In this document: piece by piece, positions 9,468 to 17,144 of the stretch
Position numbering within the stretch: the first letter of the stretch is position 1
Layout of the letters: each line of letters opens with the position of its first letter
Origin: Planctomycetaceae bacterium
Lineage (GTDB): Bacteria; Planctomycetota; Planctomycetia; Planctomycetales; Planctomycetaceae
Assembly: GCA_002724315.1 (NCBI GenBank)
Contig: PBOJ01000136.1
Location: 1 to 63,858, forward strand
Length of the DNA: 63,858 bases
Direction of reading: 5' to 3'
Translations under genes and position numbers: made by a program
Notes under the pieces: generated by a model
Databases searched by the model: none
Told to the model about the DNA's origin: nothing
What the model saw: the letters and a program-made list of their open reading frames with translations, nothing else

Positions 9468-9500
9468 GTGACCGGATGGGGGGACAACCCTTTCGGTCAC
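9468..9500. terminator. hairpin between convergent genes
   Basis: GTGACCG (9468-9474) pairs with CGGTCAC (9494-9500), with further GU, AU and GC pairs inside and a seven-base loop. It overlaps the ppdK stop and could serve as a bidirectional terminator or transcript end, although no long U tract follows on either strand. Confidence 0.45.
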
Positions 9501-12238
9501 TCCGAGGCGAGCGCTTCCTGGGCGGCGGCCAGCCGGGCGATGGGCACACGGTAGGGTGAACAACTGACGTAGTTCAGTCCCGCCCGGTGACAGAACATCA
9601 CGCTGGCAGGATCGCCACCGTGTTCGCCGCATATGCCGATCTTCAGTTCGCTGCGGGTCGATCGTCCGCCGGCCACTCCCAGCTCGATCAACCGTCCCAC
9701 TCCCCCCTGGTCGATCGACTGGAACGGGTCGTGCGGCACGATGTCGTTCTCACGATAATGCCCGATGAAACCGCCGTAGTCGTCGCGGCTCATTCCCAGA
9801 CAGGTTTGCGTCAGGTCGTTTGTCCCAAAGCTGAAGAACTCGGCCGTTTCGGCGATCTCGTCGCTCCGGAGCGCGGCCCGGGGCACCTCGATCATGGTCC
9901 CGATCTGATAGGAGATTGTCGTGCCAGTTTCGGCGAAGACGGCGTCGGCGGCTTCACGAACGATCGCGGCCTGGTGGTCGATTTCGGCCTGGTATCCCAC
10001 CAGCGGCACCATCACTTCCGGGTGGACCGTGATCCCGTCGGCCTGTGCCTCGACCGCCGCTTCCATGATGGCGCGGGCCTGCATCGCAGTGATTTCGGGG
10101 AAGACGATTCCCAGCCGGCAACCACGGTGTCCGAGCATGGGGTTCTCTTCATGAAGTTCGGCAGTACGTGACCGGACCTCTTCGACCGAAATGTCCAGCT
10201 GAGTGGCGAGTGCTTCGGCCAAGCCGGGTTGTTCTTCGAGGTGGCGTTCCGAAAGGAATTCATGCAGCGGCGGGTCGAGCAGCCGGATGGTGACCGGTCG
10301 GCCGTCCATGGCGCGGAACAGGCCCGCGAAATCCTCTCGTTGGAACGGAAGCAGTTTGCTGACTGCGTCCTGGCGGATTGCCGGATCGCGAGCCAGGATC
10401 ATCTCGCGAATTTCGGCGAGATGGCTGAAGAACATGTGTTCGGTGCGACAGAGCCCGATACCTTCGGCTCCAAATGCGACCGCCTCTATTGCCTGGTCGG
10501 GCTGATCGGCGTTGGTGCGGACACCGAGTGTCCGGTACTCGTCCACCCACTCCATCAGTTGAGCGAAACGCTGGTAGGCTTCGGAGTCCTCGGGGGCCTG
10601 CGTCTTGTGGATCAGCACGTCAACGACTTCGCTGGACTTGGTGGTCACTTGCCCGGTGAACACTTCGCCAGTGAATCCATCGATGCTGATCCAGTCGCCG
10701 GTGTTGAGCACCGTGTCGCCGACGGAGATGGTGCCGGCCTCGTAGTCAACGTTCATTTCGTTGGCGCCGACAATGCAGGTTTTGCCCATCTGGCGGCTGA
10801 CCAGCGCGGCGTGAGAACTGGCACCGCCAAATGCGGTGAGGATGCCTTGAGCCACCCGCATCCCGCGGAGATCCTCGGGGCTGGTTTCCCGGCGGACGAG
10901 GATCAACGGTTCGTCCGGGGTTTCGTTGTAGAGCCGTTCGGCCTCTTCGGCCGTCAGGCAGATGCGTCCCGACGCGGCGCCAGGGCCGGCGTTGATTCCC
11001 CGGGTCAACAGCCGTCCCGCCTCCTGGGCCTCGACCTTTCCGGCTGGATCAAAGATGGGCTGGAGGAGTTGGTTGAGATCGTCGGCGGGGATGCGTCGCT
11101 TCTCGAGAGCCTGGGTGGGCGTGATCAGCCCCTCGTTGACCAGGTCGACGGCGATTCGCACCGCCGCGAAACCGGTCCGTTTGGCATTCCGTGTCTGCAG
11201 CAGCCAGACGCGACCCTTCTGCACGGTGAACTCGATGTCTTGAACTTCCTTGTAGTGATTCTCCAGTGTCTTGCCGATCGTCTCGAGCTGCTCGTAGACC
11301 TCGGGCATCTCGTCCTTCAGCGACGTTTCGATGCGTTTTGGTGTACGGATGCCGGCGACCACGTCTTCCCCCTGGGCGTTCATCAGGTAGTCCCCGTTGA
11401 AGCCGGGTGCCCCCATCGAACAGTCACGGGTCAGGCCGACACCAGTGGCACAGGCGTCACCGAGGTTGCCGAAGACCATGGCTTGAACGTTGCAGGCAGT
11501 ACCCCAGCTGTGGGGAATGCCGTAATCGCGACGGTAAACCACCGCACGATCGTTGTTCCAACTGCCGAAGACAGCTCCGATGGCGGCCCAGATCTGGTCG
11601 ATCGGATCGTCAGGAAAGTCCTGGCCGGTCCGCGACTTGACCTCGGCCTTGAACTCGGCGACGAGTTCCTGGAGTTGTTCGGCGGTGAGGTCCGAATCGT
11701 ACTGGGCGCCGGCGGCCGTCTTCTTGGCTTCCAGCAATGCCTCAAATGGGTCGTGGTGTTCGCCCTCGCGGGCTCGCACTTCGAGAACCACGTCGCCGAA
11801 CATCTGGATGAAGCGGCGGTAACTGTCCCAGGCGAATGTCTCATTGCCGGAATGTTCGGCGAGGGCCTGGACCGTCTGTTCGTTGAGGCCGATGTTGAGC
11901 ACCGTGTCCATCATGCCCGGCATCGATTCGCGGGCGCCAGAACGGCAGGAGACGAGCAGCGGGTTGTCCTTCGAACCCAGCTCCGCTCCCATCACTTCCT
12001 CGACCTGTTTCAACGCCTCGGCGACCTGCTCGCGAAGTCCCTCGGGATAGGTTCCGTCGTTGTCGCTGTAGTAGTTGCAGATCTCGGTCGGAATGGTGAA
12101 GCCGGCCGGGACTTGAACACCAATCCTGGTCATTTCGGCGAGGTTGGCTCCCTTGCCGCCGAGCGAGTTCTTCATTTCCGCCGATCCATCGGCTTCGCCA
12201 CCACCAAAGAAGTAGACGTATTTGGACTCATCAGCCAT
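9497..12238 (-). CDS. ppdK: pyruvate, phosphate dikinase
   Basis: 913 residues, the family's usual length. It interconverts pyruvate, ATP and phosphate with phosphoenolpyruvate, AMP and PPi. The N-terminal ATP-grasp region shows NSLGGKGANLAEM. The phosphohistidine domain has GGASSHAALVSRQMGKTC, where His is the swivelling phosphocarrier (the usual form is MTSHAA). The C-terminal PEP barrel ends with CGEHGGDPASVMFC, containing the catalytic cysteine. YVYFFGGG at the N-terminus is typical of bacterial PPDK. In a heterotroph this lets the cell run glycolysis reversibly. TTGACG-N17-TAGCGT lies upstream on the minus strand as a weak promoter candidate. It starts divergently from the FHA gene. Confidence 0.97.
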   Translation of the reverse strand: MADESKYVYFFGGGEADGSAEMKNSLGGKGANLAEMTRIGVQVPAGFTIPTEICNYYSDNDGTYPEGLREQVAEALKQVEEVMGAELGSKDNPLLVSCRSGARESMPGMMDTVLNIGLNEQTVQALAEHSGNETFAWDSYRRFIQMFGDVVLEVRAREGEHHDPFEALLEAKKTAAGAQYDSDLTAEQLQELVAEFKAEVKSRTGQDFPDDPIDQIWAAIGAVFGSWNNDRAVVYRRDYGIPHSWGTACNVQAMVFGNLGDACATGVGLTRDCSMGAPGFNGDYLMNAQGEDVVAGIRTPKRIETSLKDEMPEVYEQLETIGKTLENHYKEVQDIEFTVQKGRVWLLQTRNAKRTGFAAVRIAVDLVNEGLITPTQALEKRRIPADDLNQLLQPIFDPAGKVEAQEAGRLLTRGINAGPGAASGRICLTAEEAERLYNETPDEPLILVRRETSPEDLRGMRVAQGILTAFGGASSHAALVSRQMGKTCIVGANEMNVDYEAGTISVGDTVLNTGDWISIDGFTGEVFTGQVTTKSSEVVDVLIHKTQAPEDSEAYQRFAQLMEWVDEYRTLGVRTNADQPDQAIEAVAFGAEGIGLCRTEHMFFSHLAEIREMILARDPAIRQDAVSKLLPFQREDFAGLFRAMDGRPVTIRLLDPPLHEFLSERHLEEQPGLAEALATQLDISVEEVRSRTAELHEENPMLGHRGCRLGIVFPEITAMQARAIMEAAVEAQADGITVHPEVMVPLVGYQAEIDHQAAIVREAADAVFAETGTTISYQIGTMIEVPRAALRSDEIAETAEFFSFGTNDLTQTCLGMSRDDYGGFIGHYRENDIVPHDPFQSIDQGGVGRLIELGVAGGRSTRSELKIGICGEHGGDPASVMFCHRAGLNYVSCSPYRVPIARLAAAQEALASE

Positions 12239-12356
12239 GGAATCGTGGCCTGCTCGGGGAAGTGGAAATCAAGCTGTCAACGCTAGCAGCGATCCCCAAG
12301 AGCGTCAAGAACCGCATTTTGAGTCGCTCCGCAAGTGCGGATCGGCTGAGAGAAAC

Positions 12357-12384
12357 TTGACTTGTGCCGAGGGGAACTGAGAAT
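12357..12384 (+). promoter_or_regulatory. candidate promoter for short FHA gene
   Basis: TTGACT (12357-12362) and GAGAAT (12379-12384) are spaced by 16 bases, upstream of GGAGGGG at 12391-12397 and the ATG at 12410. A perfect short hairpin (TCCGCA/TGCGGA, 12328-12341) lies just upstream in the shared divergent region with ppdK. Confidence 0.35.
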
Positions 12385-12409
12385 TGAACGGGAGGGGTTT
12401 TCGGCAATC

Positions 12410-12829
12410 ATGAAAGCGTGTCTCGTTTCTCCAGACGGTCAAACGATCATTTCGCTCAAGAACGACATCACCGTCGTCGGGCGGAAGCAGGGCGTGTGTG
12501 ACGTGTTTCTGGATCGAGGCAATGTGTCGAAAATTCATTGCCTGATCATCAAGACCGACGGCCTGTTGCTGGTTCGGGACCTGGGCAGTACCAACGGGAC
12601 ATTGGTCAACGGTCAAAAGGTCAGCCGTGGAGCTCTGCTTCCCGGAGACGAGCTGTCTTTTGCCAGCCTGACATTTCAGGTGCAGTTCGGTGCCGAAATG
12701 TCCGGGGTGCTGTCGCCGGAGAGGACCGAGGCGATGCCTGTGGTGCCCGAGCCGGGAGTTGGGGGAGCGGTCTCCGAGGAATCGGATTCGTCGGACAGCC
12801 TCGACGAATTCCCGTTGCCTGAGGTGTAG
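12410..12829 (+). CDS. small FHA-domain protein
   Basis: 139 residues. Almost the whole protein is one forkhead-associated domain: TVVGRKQGVCD (the Gly-Arg that supports phosphothreonine binding), NVSKIHCLI (Ser and His of the binding loop) and DLGSTNGTLVNGQKV (Asn pair). It would bind phosphothreonine peptides in the cytoplasm. A tail rich in Glu, Ser and Pro follows from about residue 105. ATG 12410 with GGAGGGG upstream is preferred to the longer frame from 12362. It could be an adaptor in Ser/Thr kinase signalling; no kinase is adjacent. Two more FHA proteins lie at 51810 and 55214. Confidence 0.85.
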   Translation: MKACLVSPDGQTIISLKNDITVVGRKQGVCDVFLDRGNVSKIHCLIIKTDGLLLVRDLGSTNGTLVNGQKVSRGALLPGDELSFASLTFQVQFGAEMSGVLSPERTEAMPVVPEPGVGGAVSEESDSSDSLDEFPLPEV

Positions 12830-12881
12830 CGGCGGAGCCGGCGAGGGCGAGAGGCCCGCGAACGGTTTGGCCGTGGTCGGG

Positions 12882-13790
12882 TCAGGAGGCGATTCGCAGT
12901 CGGAGTTCGTCGGCGTTGAGTGCGACGATGGCGATCCCGAGTCGATCGGCCAGGGCGATCACATCGTCGGCATCGAGCAGAATCGTTTGCTGGCTCTCGA
13001 CGGCCAGCACGCGTCCGCCCGCCTCGTACATGGTCTGGATGGTGTCGAGTCCAACGGTGGGCACGTCGAAGCGGCGATCCTGCTGGGGCTTGGCGACCTT
13101 GACGACAGTGAATCCGCCCCGGCGACACAGATTGCCGCTTCTTCGGATTGCCTGGTCGGTTCCCTCGATGGCCTCGATCGCGATCACCGCCGTGTCATTG
13201 ACGACAACGGTCTGGCCGACATCCAGCCGCCCCATTTCCTTGGCGATGTGCCAGCCGAACTTGATGTCTCGCCATTGTGCGGCGGAAGGTTTGCGGCGGG
13301 TCAAGAAACCGTGGTTCACGAGAAGCTCCGGGCAGAAGTCGAGTGCCGAGTGGAAGCGGATGCCGTCGCGTGCGAATTCTCGGATGATGGCCAGCAGGAT
13401 GGTGTCGTCGGTTTTGTTGGCCGTGGCGTAGCGAAACCACATGTGGAGTGTTCGCCAGTCGGGCAACAGCCTGAGGATTCTGGCCGGTTTGAAGAGCTCA
13501 GTCTTCTCGATCTTGCCTGCCATCACCACGTCACGGATTTTGGCTCGGTTGAGCAGCCGAATGGCTCTGCCGAGTCGCGCCAGTCCAGCGGTGGCAAAGC
13601 GGTCGCACGAATCGACCAGTTCCTCAGAGACCATTCCCTGAACACCGAGACCATAGACCTTCAGCCCCTGGAGACGAGCCGCTCGGGCGAAGGTGATCGG
13701 AAACCGGCCGGCTCCGGCTACAAGTCCGATCCAGCCGTTGGCGGCTGTTGTCGAGACGGCGGCTCTGCTGGCTGGGAGATCGGGAGTCAT
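12882..13790 (-). CDS. lpxI: UDP-2,3-diacylglucosamine diphosphatase LpxI
   Basis: 302 residues. It belongs to the LpxI (formerly DUF1009) family, which hydrolyses UDP-2,3-diacylglucosamine to lipid X and UMP in lipid A synthesis and replaces LpxH. Visible signatures are [60 protein letters not shown] and [16 protein letters not shown]. The start overlaps the lpxD stop (ATGA at 13787-13790), so translation is coupled. Together the two genes show that this organism makes a lipid A-type outer leaflet. The enzyme acts at the inner face of the cytoplasmic membrane. Confidence 0.93.
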   Translation of the reverse strand: MTPDLPASRAAVSTTAANGWIGLVAGAGRFPITFARAARLQGLKVYGLGVQGMVSEELVDSCDRFATAGLARLGRAIRLLNRAKIRDVVMAGKIEKTELFKPARILRLLPDWRTLHMWFRYATANKTDDTILLAIIREFARDGIRFHSALDFCPELLVNHGFLTRRKPSAAQWRDIKFGWHIAKEMGRLDVGQTVVVNDTAVIAIEAIEGTDQAIRRSGNLCRRGGFTVVKVAKPQQDRRFDVPTVGLDTIQTMYEAGGRVLAVESQQTILLDADDVIALADRLGIAIVALNADELRLRIAS

Positions 13791-14938
13791 GCCGCTTGCG
13801 GATCGATCTGTGGTGGCTGTTGGGAATCGGGATTGTTTTCCTGTTCGGCTTCGAGTTGATCGATCCGCTTGACGAGTGTCTTGACGGTTTTGAGGAGTTC
13901 GGGAAGCCGTTTCTGGGCGATCAGGATTCTCAGTTGTTCGGATTCGGGGCCAGCAGGATATCCGAGCTGGGTTTCACCGTCGGGAATGCTGCGAGCAACG
14001 GCGGCCTTGGCTCCTACCGACGCACCGGTCCCGATGGTCAGGTGGTCGGCCACCCCGACCTGGCCGCCAAAACGGACGTAGGCGCCGGTGGAGGTGCTGC
14101 CGGCGATGCCGACCTGGGAGGCGAAGGCGTTGTGGGGACCGATGTGGCAATTGTGCCCCACCATGACCTGGTCGTCGATCTTGGTTCCGGTGCCGATCAC
14201 CGTGGCGTCGATCATTCCCCGGTCGATCGTCGTTCCAGCTCCGATCTCGACGTCGTCTTCCAGCAAGACGCTGCCGTAGTGCCGGATCTTGATGAACTTG
14301 CCGCCGGGAGTGTCGTCGGTTGGGGTGAACCTGTACCCGAAGCCGTCGGCCCCGATGACCGCGTTGGCGTGGACGATGACCCGGTTGCCGATCGTGGTTT
14401 CGGAGTAGATCACGGTGCCGGGATGGATCACGACATCGTCACCGAGTTGGCAGTCGTTCCCGATGACCGCGCCGGGGTGAACATCGCATCGGTCACCGAG
14501 AGTGACCCGGTCCCCGATGGTTGCTCCCGGGTGGATGTTGGTTGCCTCGCCGATGACCAGTTCGTCTCCGACACAGGCTCGTTCAGAGATCCCACAGGAG
14601 GCCCGTGGGGGTGACGGATGAAAGAGGGCGAGGATTTCCAGGAACGCGGCGGGGGCGTCATCGACGACCAGTCGGACCACGTCGGGCATTCGCTCGCGGG
14701 CGGTGGCCAGGCACGATTCGTCGACGACCACGGCTCCGGCACAGGTGCTGGAAATGTCGCTGTCGGCGGCACTGGCAGCAAGAAAACTCACCTGGTCGGC
14801 GGTGGCGGTGCCAAGCCTTGCCGGGGAGATGATCGGACGAGCTGGGTCGCCCTCGAGCTTGGCACCGAGTTGGCGAGCCAACTGGTGAGCCGGGACCGGA
14901 GCAAACCGGGAGGGCGAGGAATACGGATCGGGTGACAT
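13787..14938 (-). CDS. lpxD: UDP-3-O-acylglucosamine N-acyltransferase LpxD
   Basis: 383 residues. It adds the second acyl chain to UDP-3-O-acylglucosamine in lipid A synthesis. An N-terminal uridine-binding domain (about residues 10-115) precedes a left-handed beta helix of hexapeptide repeats (residues 125-320). [16 protein letters not shown] contains the catalytic His. The C-terminal helix region ends with Gln/Glu/Pro-rich sequence. The start at 14938 has AAGGA nine bases upstream; the longer frame to 15136 adds 66 unrelated residues. It is the first gene of a two-gene lpxD-lpxI unit, divergent from aroH. Confidence 0.95.
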   Translation of the reverse strand: MSPDPYSSPSRFAPVPAHQLARQLGAKLEGDPARPIISPARLGTATADQVSFLAASAADSDISSTCAGAVVVDESCLATARERMPDVVRLVVDDAPAAFLEILALFHPSPPRASCGISERACVGDELVIGEATNIHPGATIGDRVTLGDRCDVHPGAVIGNDCQLGDDVVIHPGTVIYSETTIGNRVIVHANAVIGADGFGYRFTPTDDTPGGKFIKIRHYGSVLLEDDVEIGAGTTIDRGMIDATVIGTGTKIDDQVMVGHNCHIGPHNAFASQVGIAGSTSTGAYVRFGGQVGVADHLTIGTGASVGAKAAVARSIPDGETQLGYPAGPESEQLRILIAQKRLPELLKTVKTLVKRIDQLEAEQENNPDSQQPPQIDPQAA

Positions 14939-15192
14939 GGAGCGGCGTCCTTTCCGACTCCAAGGGTGGCGGGATCGGGTCCCGGGCAATCCTTCACCCG
15001 GCAACCTCGACGGGAGTTTTACCCGAGATGCGGGCCGAAAATCAATCCCTGTTGTTGGCTGTATCCGAGGCCGTGCGGTCGTGGCAATGCGGTGGGCGAG
15101 GCCGCGACAGGCTGTTAGACTCTGGCTAGTTCCCACGCGGGCCGAGGAAGCGGTACCGCGTGGAGTGGCATCGAGGATTGGGTACCAGTGCG

Positions 15193-15567
15193 ATGACGGC
15201 GGTTCGAGGCATTCGTGGAGCGACGACGGTTGCCGCCGACGAGACCGAGCAGATCCTGTCGGCTACCGGCGAGTTGCTCGAGGCGATTCTCGAGTCGAAC
15301 GGCCTGGCGGATTTCGATGAGATCGTCTCGGCGATTTTCACGACCACCTCCGACCTGAACTCAACGTTTCCGGCCGAAGCGGCTCGGACGCTGGGGATGC
15401 ACCAGGTGCCGTTGCTGTGTGCGTCGGAGATTCCGGTTCCCGGCAGCATGCCGCGGTGCATCCGAGTGCTGTTGCATGTGAACACTTCCAAGCCGCAGTC
15501 CGAGATTGTTCACGTGTACCTGCGAGACGCGCAGAGACTGCGACCGGACGTGATGAGCGCGCAGTAG
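15193..15567 (+). CDS. aroH: chorismate mutase, AroH type
   Basis: 124 residues, against 127 in the Bacillus subtilis monofunctional AroH. It rearranges chorismate to prephenate for Phe and Tyr synthesis, as a trimeric cytoplasmic enzyme. Motifs line up across the whole protein: [11 protein letters not shown] (active-site Arg), [13 protein letters not shown], the Glu in [18 protein letters not shown] (active-site Arg) and IVHVYLRDA (Tyr). The ATG at 15193 matches the family N-terminus. It is a single-gene unit, convergent with the glycosyltransferase-like gene 11 bases downstream. I see no promoter in the 254-base divergent gap that I would defend. Confidence 0.94.
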   Translation: MTAVRGIRGATTVAADETEQILSATGELLEAILESNGLADFDEIVSAIFTTTSDLNSTFPAEAARTLGMHQVPLLCASEIPVPGSMPRCIRVLLHVNTSKPQSEIVHVYLRDAQRLRPDVMSAQ

Positions 15568-15578
15568 GACCATGGCGG

Positions 15579-17108
15579 TCAGCCGGCGAGCCCGGTGAAG
15601 TGGAACCCGCTGACTCGCTGGATGACAGCGACGGTCAGCAGGGCCTGGAGAGCCATCAGCAGTGCCCAGTCGCGGGCACGCAGCGTGTGGAGTGCCGATC
15701 CCGCCAGCCAGCAGGCCCAGGGCATCAGGAACAGCCACAGCCGCGCGGCTTCGCCCATGTTTTTTCCGGACAGCCACAGGGCTCCCCAGGTGCCCAGGCA
15801 GCCCCACGCCGGCCCGGCGATCTCCGCGGCCTGCTGCCGGAATCGGATCGCGAGCCCGACAGCGGCCAGGCCGGCGAGCGGAACACCGACGGCGAGGGTG
15901 ACTTCCAGCAGGTTGAGACCGAGCCAGGCGAGGTAGTTGCGGGGGTGTTCGGGCTGGTCGTAAAACGCGGCGTGGTTGGACAGGTTGGCCTTCCACGTCG
16001 CGAGCAGGTCGAGGTCGAAAGTGAGCCAGCAGGCCAGGGTGGGGAGCGCGAGACCGGCGACCGAGGCGGCCGACCATCTGAGCAGCCTCCCCCGTGCAAA
16101 GCGACCTTTCCGGTTCATCCACATTGCCAGCCCACCGGCCAGGACGAGTACCGGGAGGAAGGCGAGGCTGAGGCAGAGACCGATCCAGGTGAGGGCCCCG
16201 GCCAGGGCGGCTCGCCAACTGTCGCCTCCGCGGATTGCCGACCACCACAGCCAGATCGCGGTGGTGGCCAACAGCGGGTAGAGGCAGTCGGACTTGGGGA
16301 GGAACACGGCGACAGCCGGGACGAGCAGCCACAGCGAGGCGGAACGCCAGGCGGTTTCCGGCGAATGGTCGACACGGACCAGGCGGTAGATCGGGATGGC
16401 GGTGGTGGCGGCGGCCAACTGCGTCAGCAGCGTGGCCAGCCACAGGGCCGCCTCGTCGACCGGTGGCAGTGGTCGTCCACCCTCGAGAATCGTGGCCTGG
16501 GCATCACGGACGCTCCGCGGCCGCCAGTCCAGGACCGCTTGCCGGATTCCCGGTGACCGACGGCACAACTCGCGGACGGCCAGGTGGGCCAGGAACAGGC
16601 CGGGCGGATGGGTGCCCAGGTGGAGCGTCCGGCGGTGAGGGTCGGGGTCCTTGAGCATCCGGAAGTACCTCTCCCGGAAACTTTCCAGTGACGTGACCCT
16701 GCGAGCTTCGTAGTAATACCCCGAGCTGCCCGGGTAATAGAGTACCCAGGAGGATCTCGCCAGTCCGTGGCCGGACGGGACGCTCTCCTGCAACAGGTGG
16801 ATGGCGAGGAATCCGGTGACGACCAATGCCAGCAATGCACCGATACGTCCCAGGCGGGACAGCCACGCCGGTCGACGACTGTCGACAAACAGCCGGCTGC
16901 TCAGCCATGTCACCAGGACGACCGCTGCGGTGACCAGCACTGCCTGGCAGATCCCCAGTAGGCTGTCAGCCCGGTCCGTCTCGGCATGCCGGATCCTTTC
17001 CCAGGTCCATTCACCGGGGACGCCCAGGGGCCACTCGGTCAGCCACAGCAGGCCGACCGCGGCCGCCGTGGCGGTGACCAGGGCGGTCGCGATGGCGCGT
17101 CGGGGCAT
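15579..17108 (-). CDS. polytopic membrane protein, GT-C glycosyltransferase-like
   Basis: 509 residues with about ten to eleven predicted membrane helices. The N-terminus begins with a helix (ALVTATAAAVGLLWL), followed by a long non-membrane loop around residues 115-190 containing HLGTHPPGLFL, then closely packed helices. The loop motif THPPG is typical of glycosyltransferase family 39/GT-C-type proteins that use polyprenyl-phosphate sugars. The usual acidic pair of the first extracellular loop is not obvious: E and D residues occur at WTWERIRHAETDRAD. It is probably a lipid-linked sugar transferase. It lies 36 bases after the metalloprotease gene on the same strand. Confidence 0.6.
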   Translation of the reverse strand: MPRRAIATALVTATAAAVGLLWLTEWPLGVPGEWTWERIRHAETDRADSLLGICQAVLVTAAVVLVTWLSSRLFVDSRRPAWLSRLGRIGALLALVVTGFLAIHLLQESVPSGHGLARSSWVLYYPGSSGYYYEARRVTSLESFRERYFRMLKDPDPHRRTLHLGTHPPGLFLAHLAVRELCRRSPGIRQAVLDWRPRSVRDAQATILEGGRPLPPVDEAALWLATLLTQLAAATTAIPIYRLVRVDHSPETAWRSASLWLLVPAVAVFLPKSDCLYPLLATTAIWLWWSAIRGGDSWRAALAGALTWIGLCLSLAFLPVLVLAGGLAMWMNRKGRFARGRLLRWSAASVAGLALPTLACWLTFDLDLLATWKANLSNHAAFYDQPEHPRNYLAWLGLNLLEVTLAVGVPLAGLAAVGLAIRFRQQAAEIAGPAWGCLGTWGALWLSGKNMGEAARLWLFLMPWACWLAGSALHTLRARDWALLMALQALLTVAVIQRVSGFHFTGLAG

Positions 17109-17144
17109 CGGGGGCCTGTCCGAGAACGTGTCGTCGGCGAATTG

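Noticed and set aside
10229..12286. Long plus-strand frame (685 codons) opposite ppdK
   Set aside because: It is the antisense of a fully conserved ppdK and has no recognisable domain; GC-rich coding DNA often leaves such open frames.
12839..13859. Plus-strand frames opposite lpxI
   Set aside because: They are shadows of lpxI and carry no conserved motifs.
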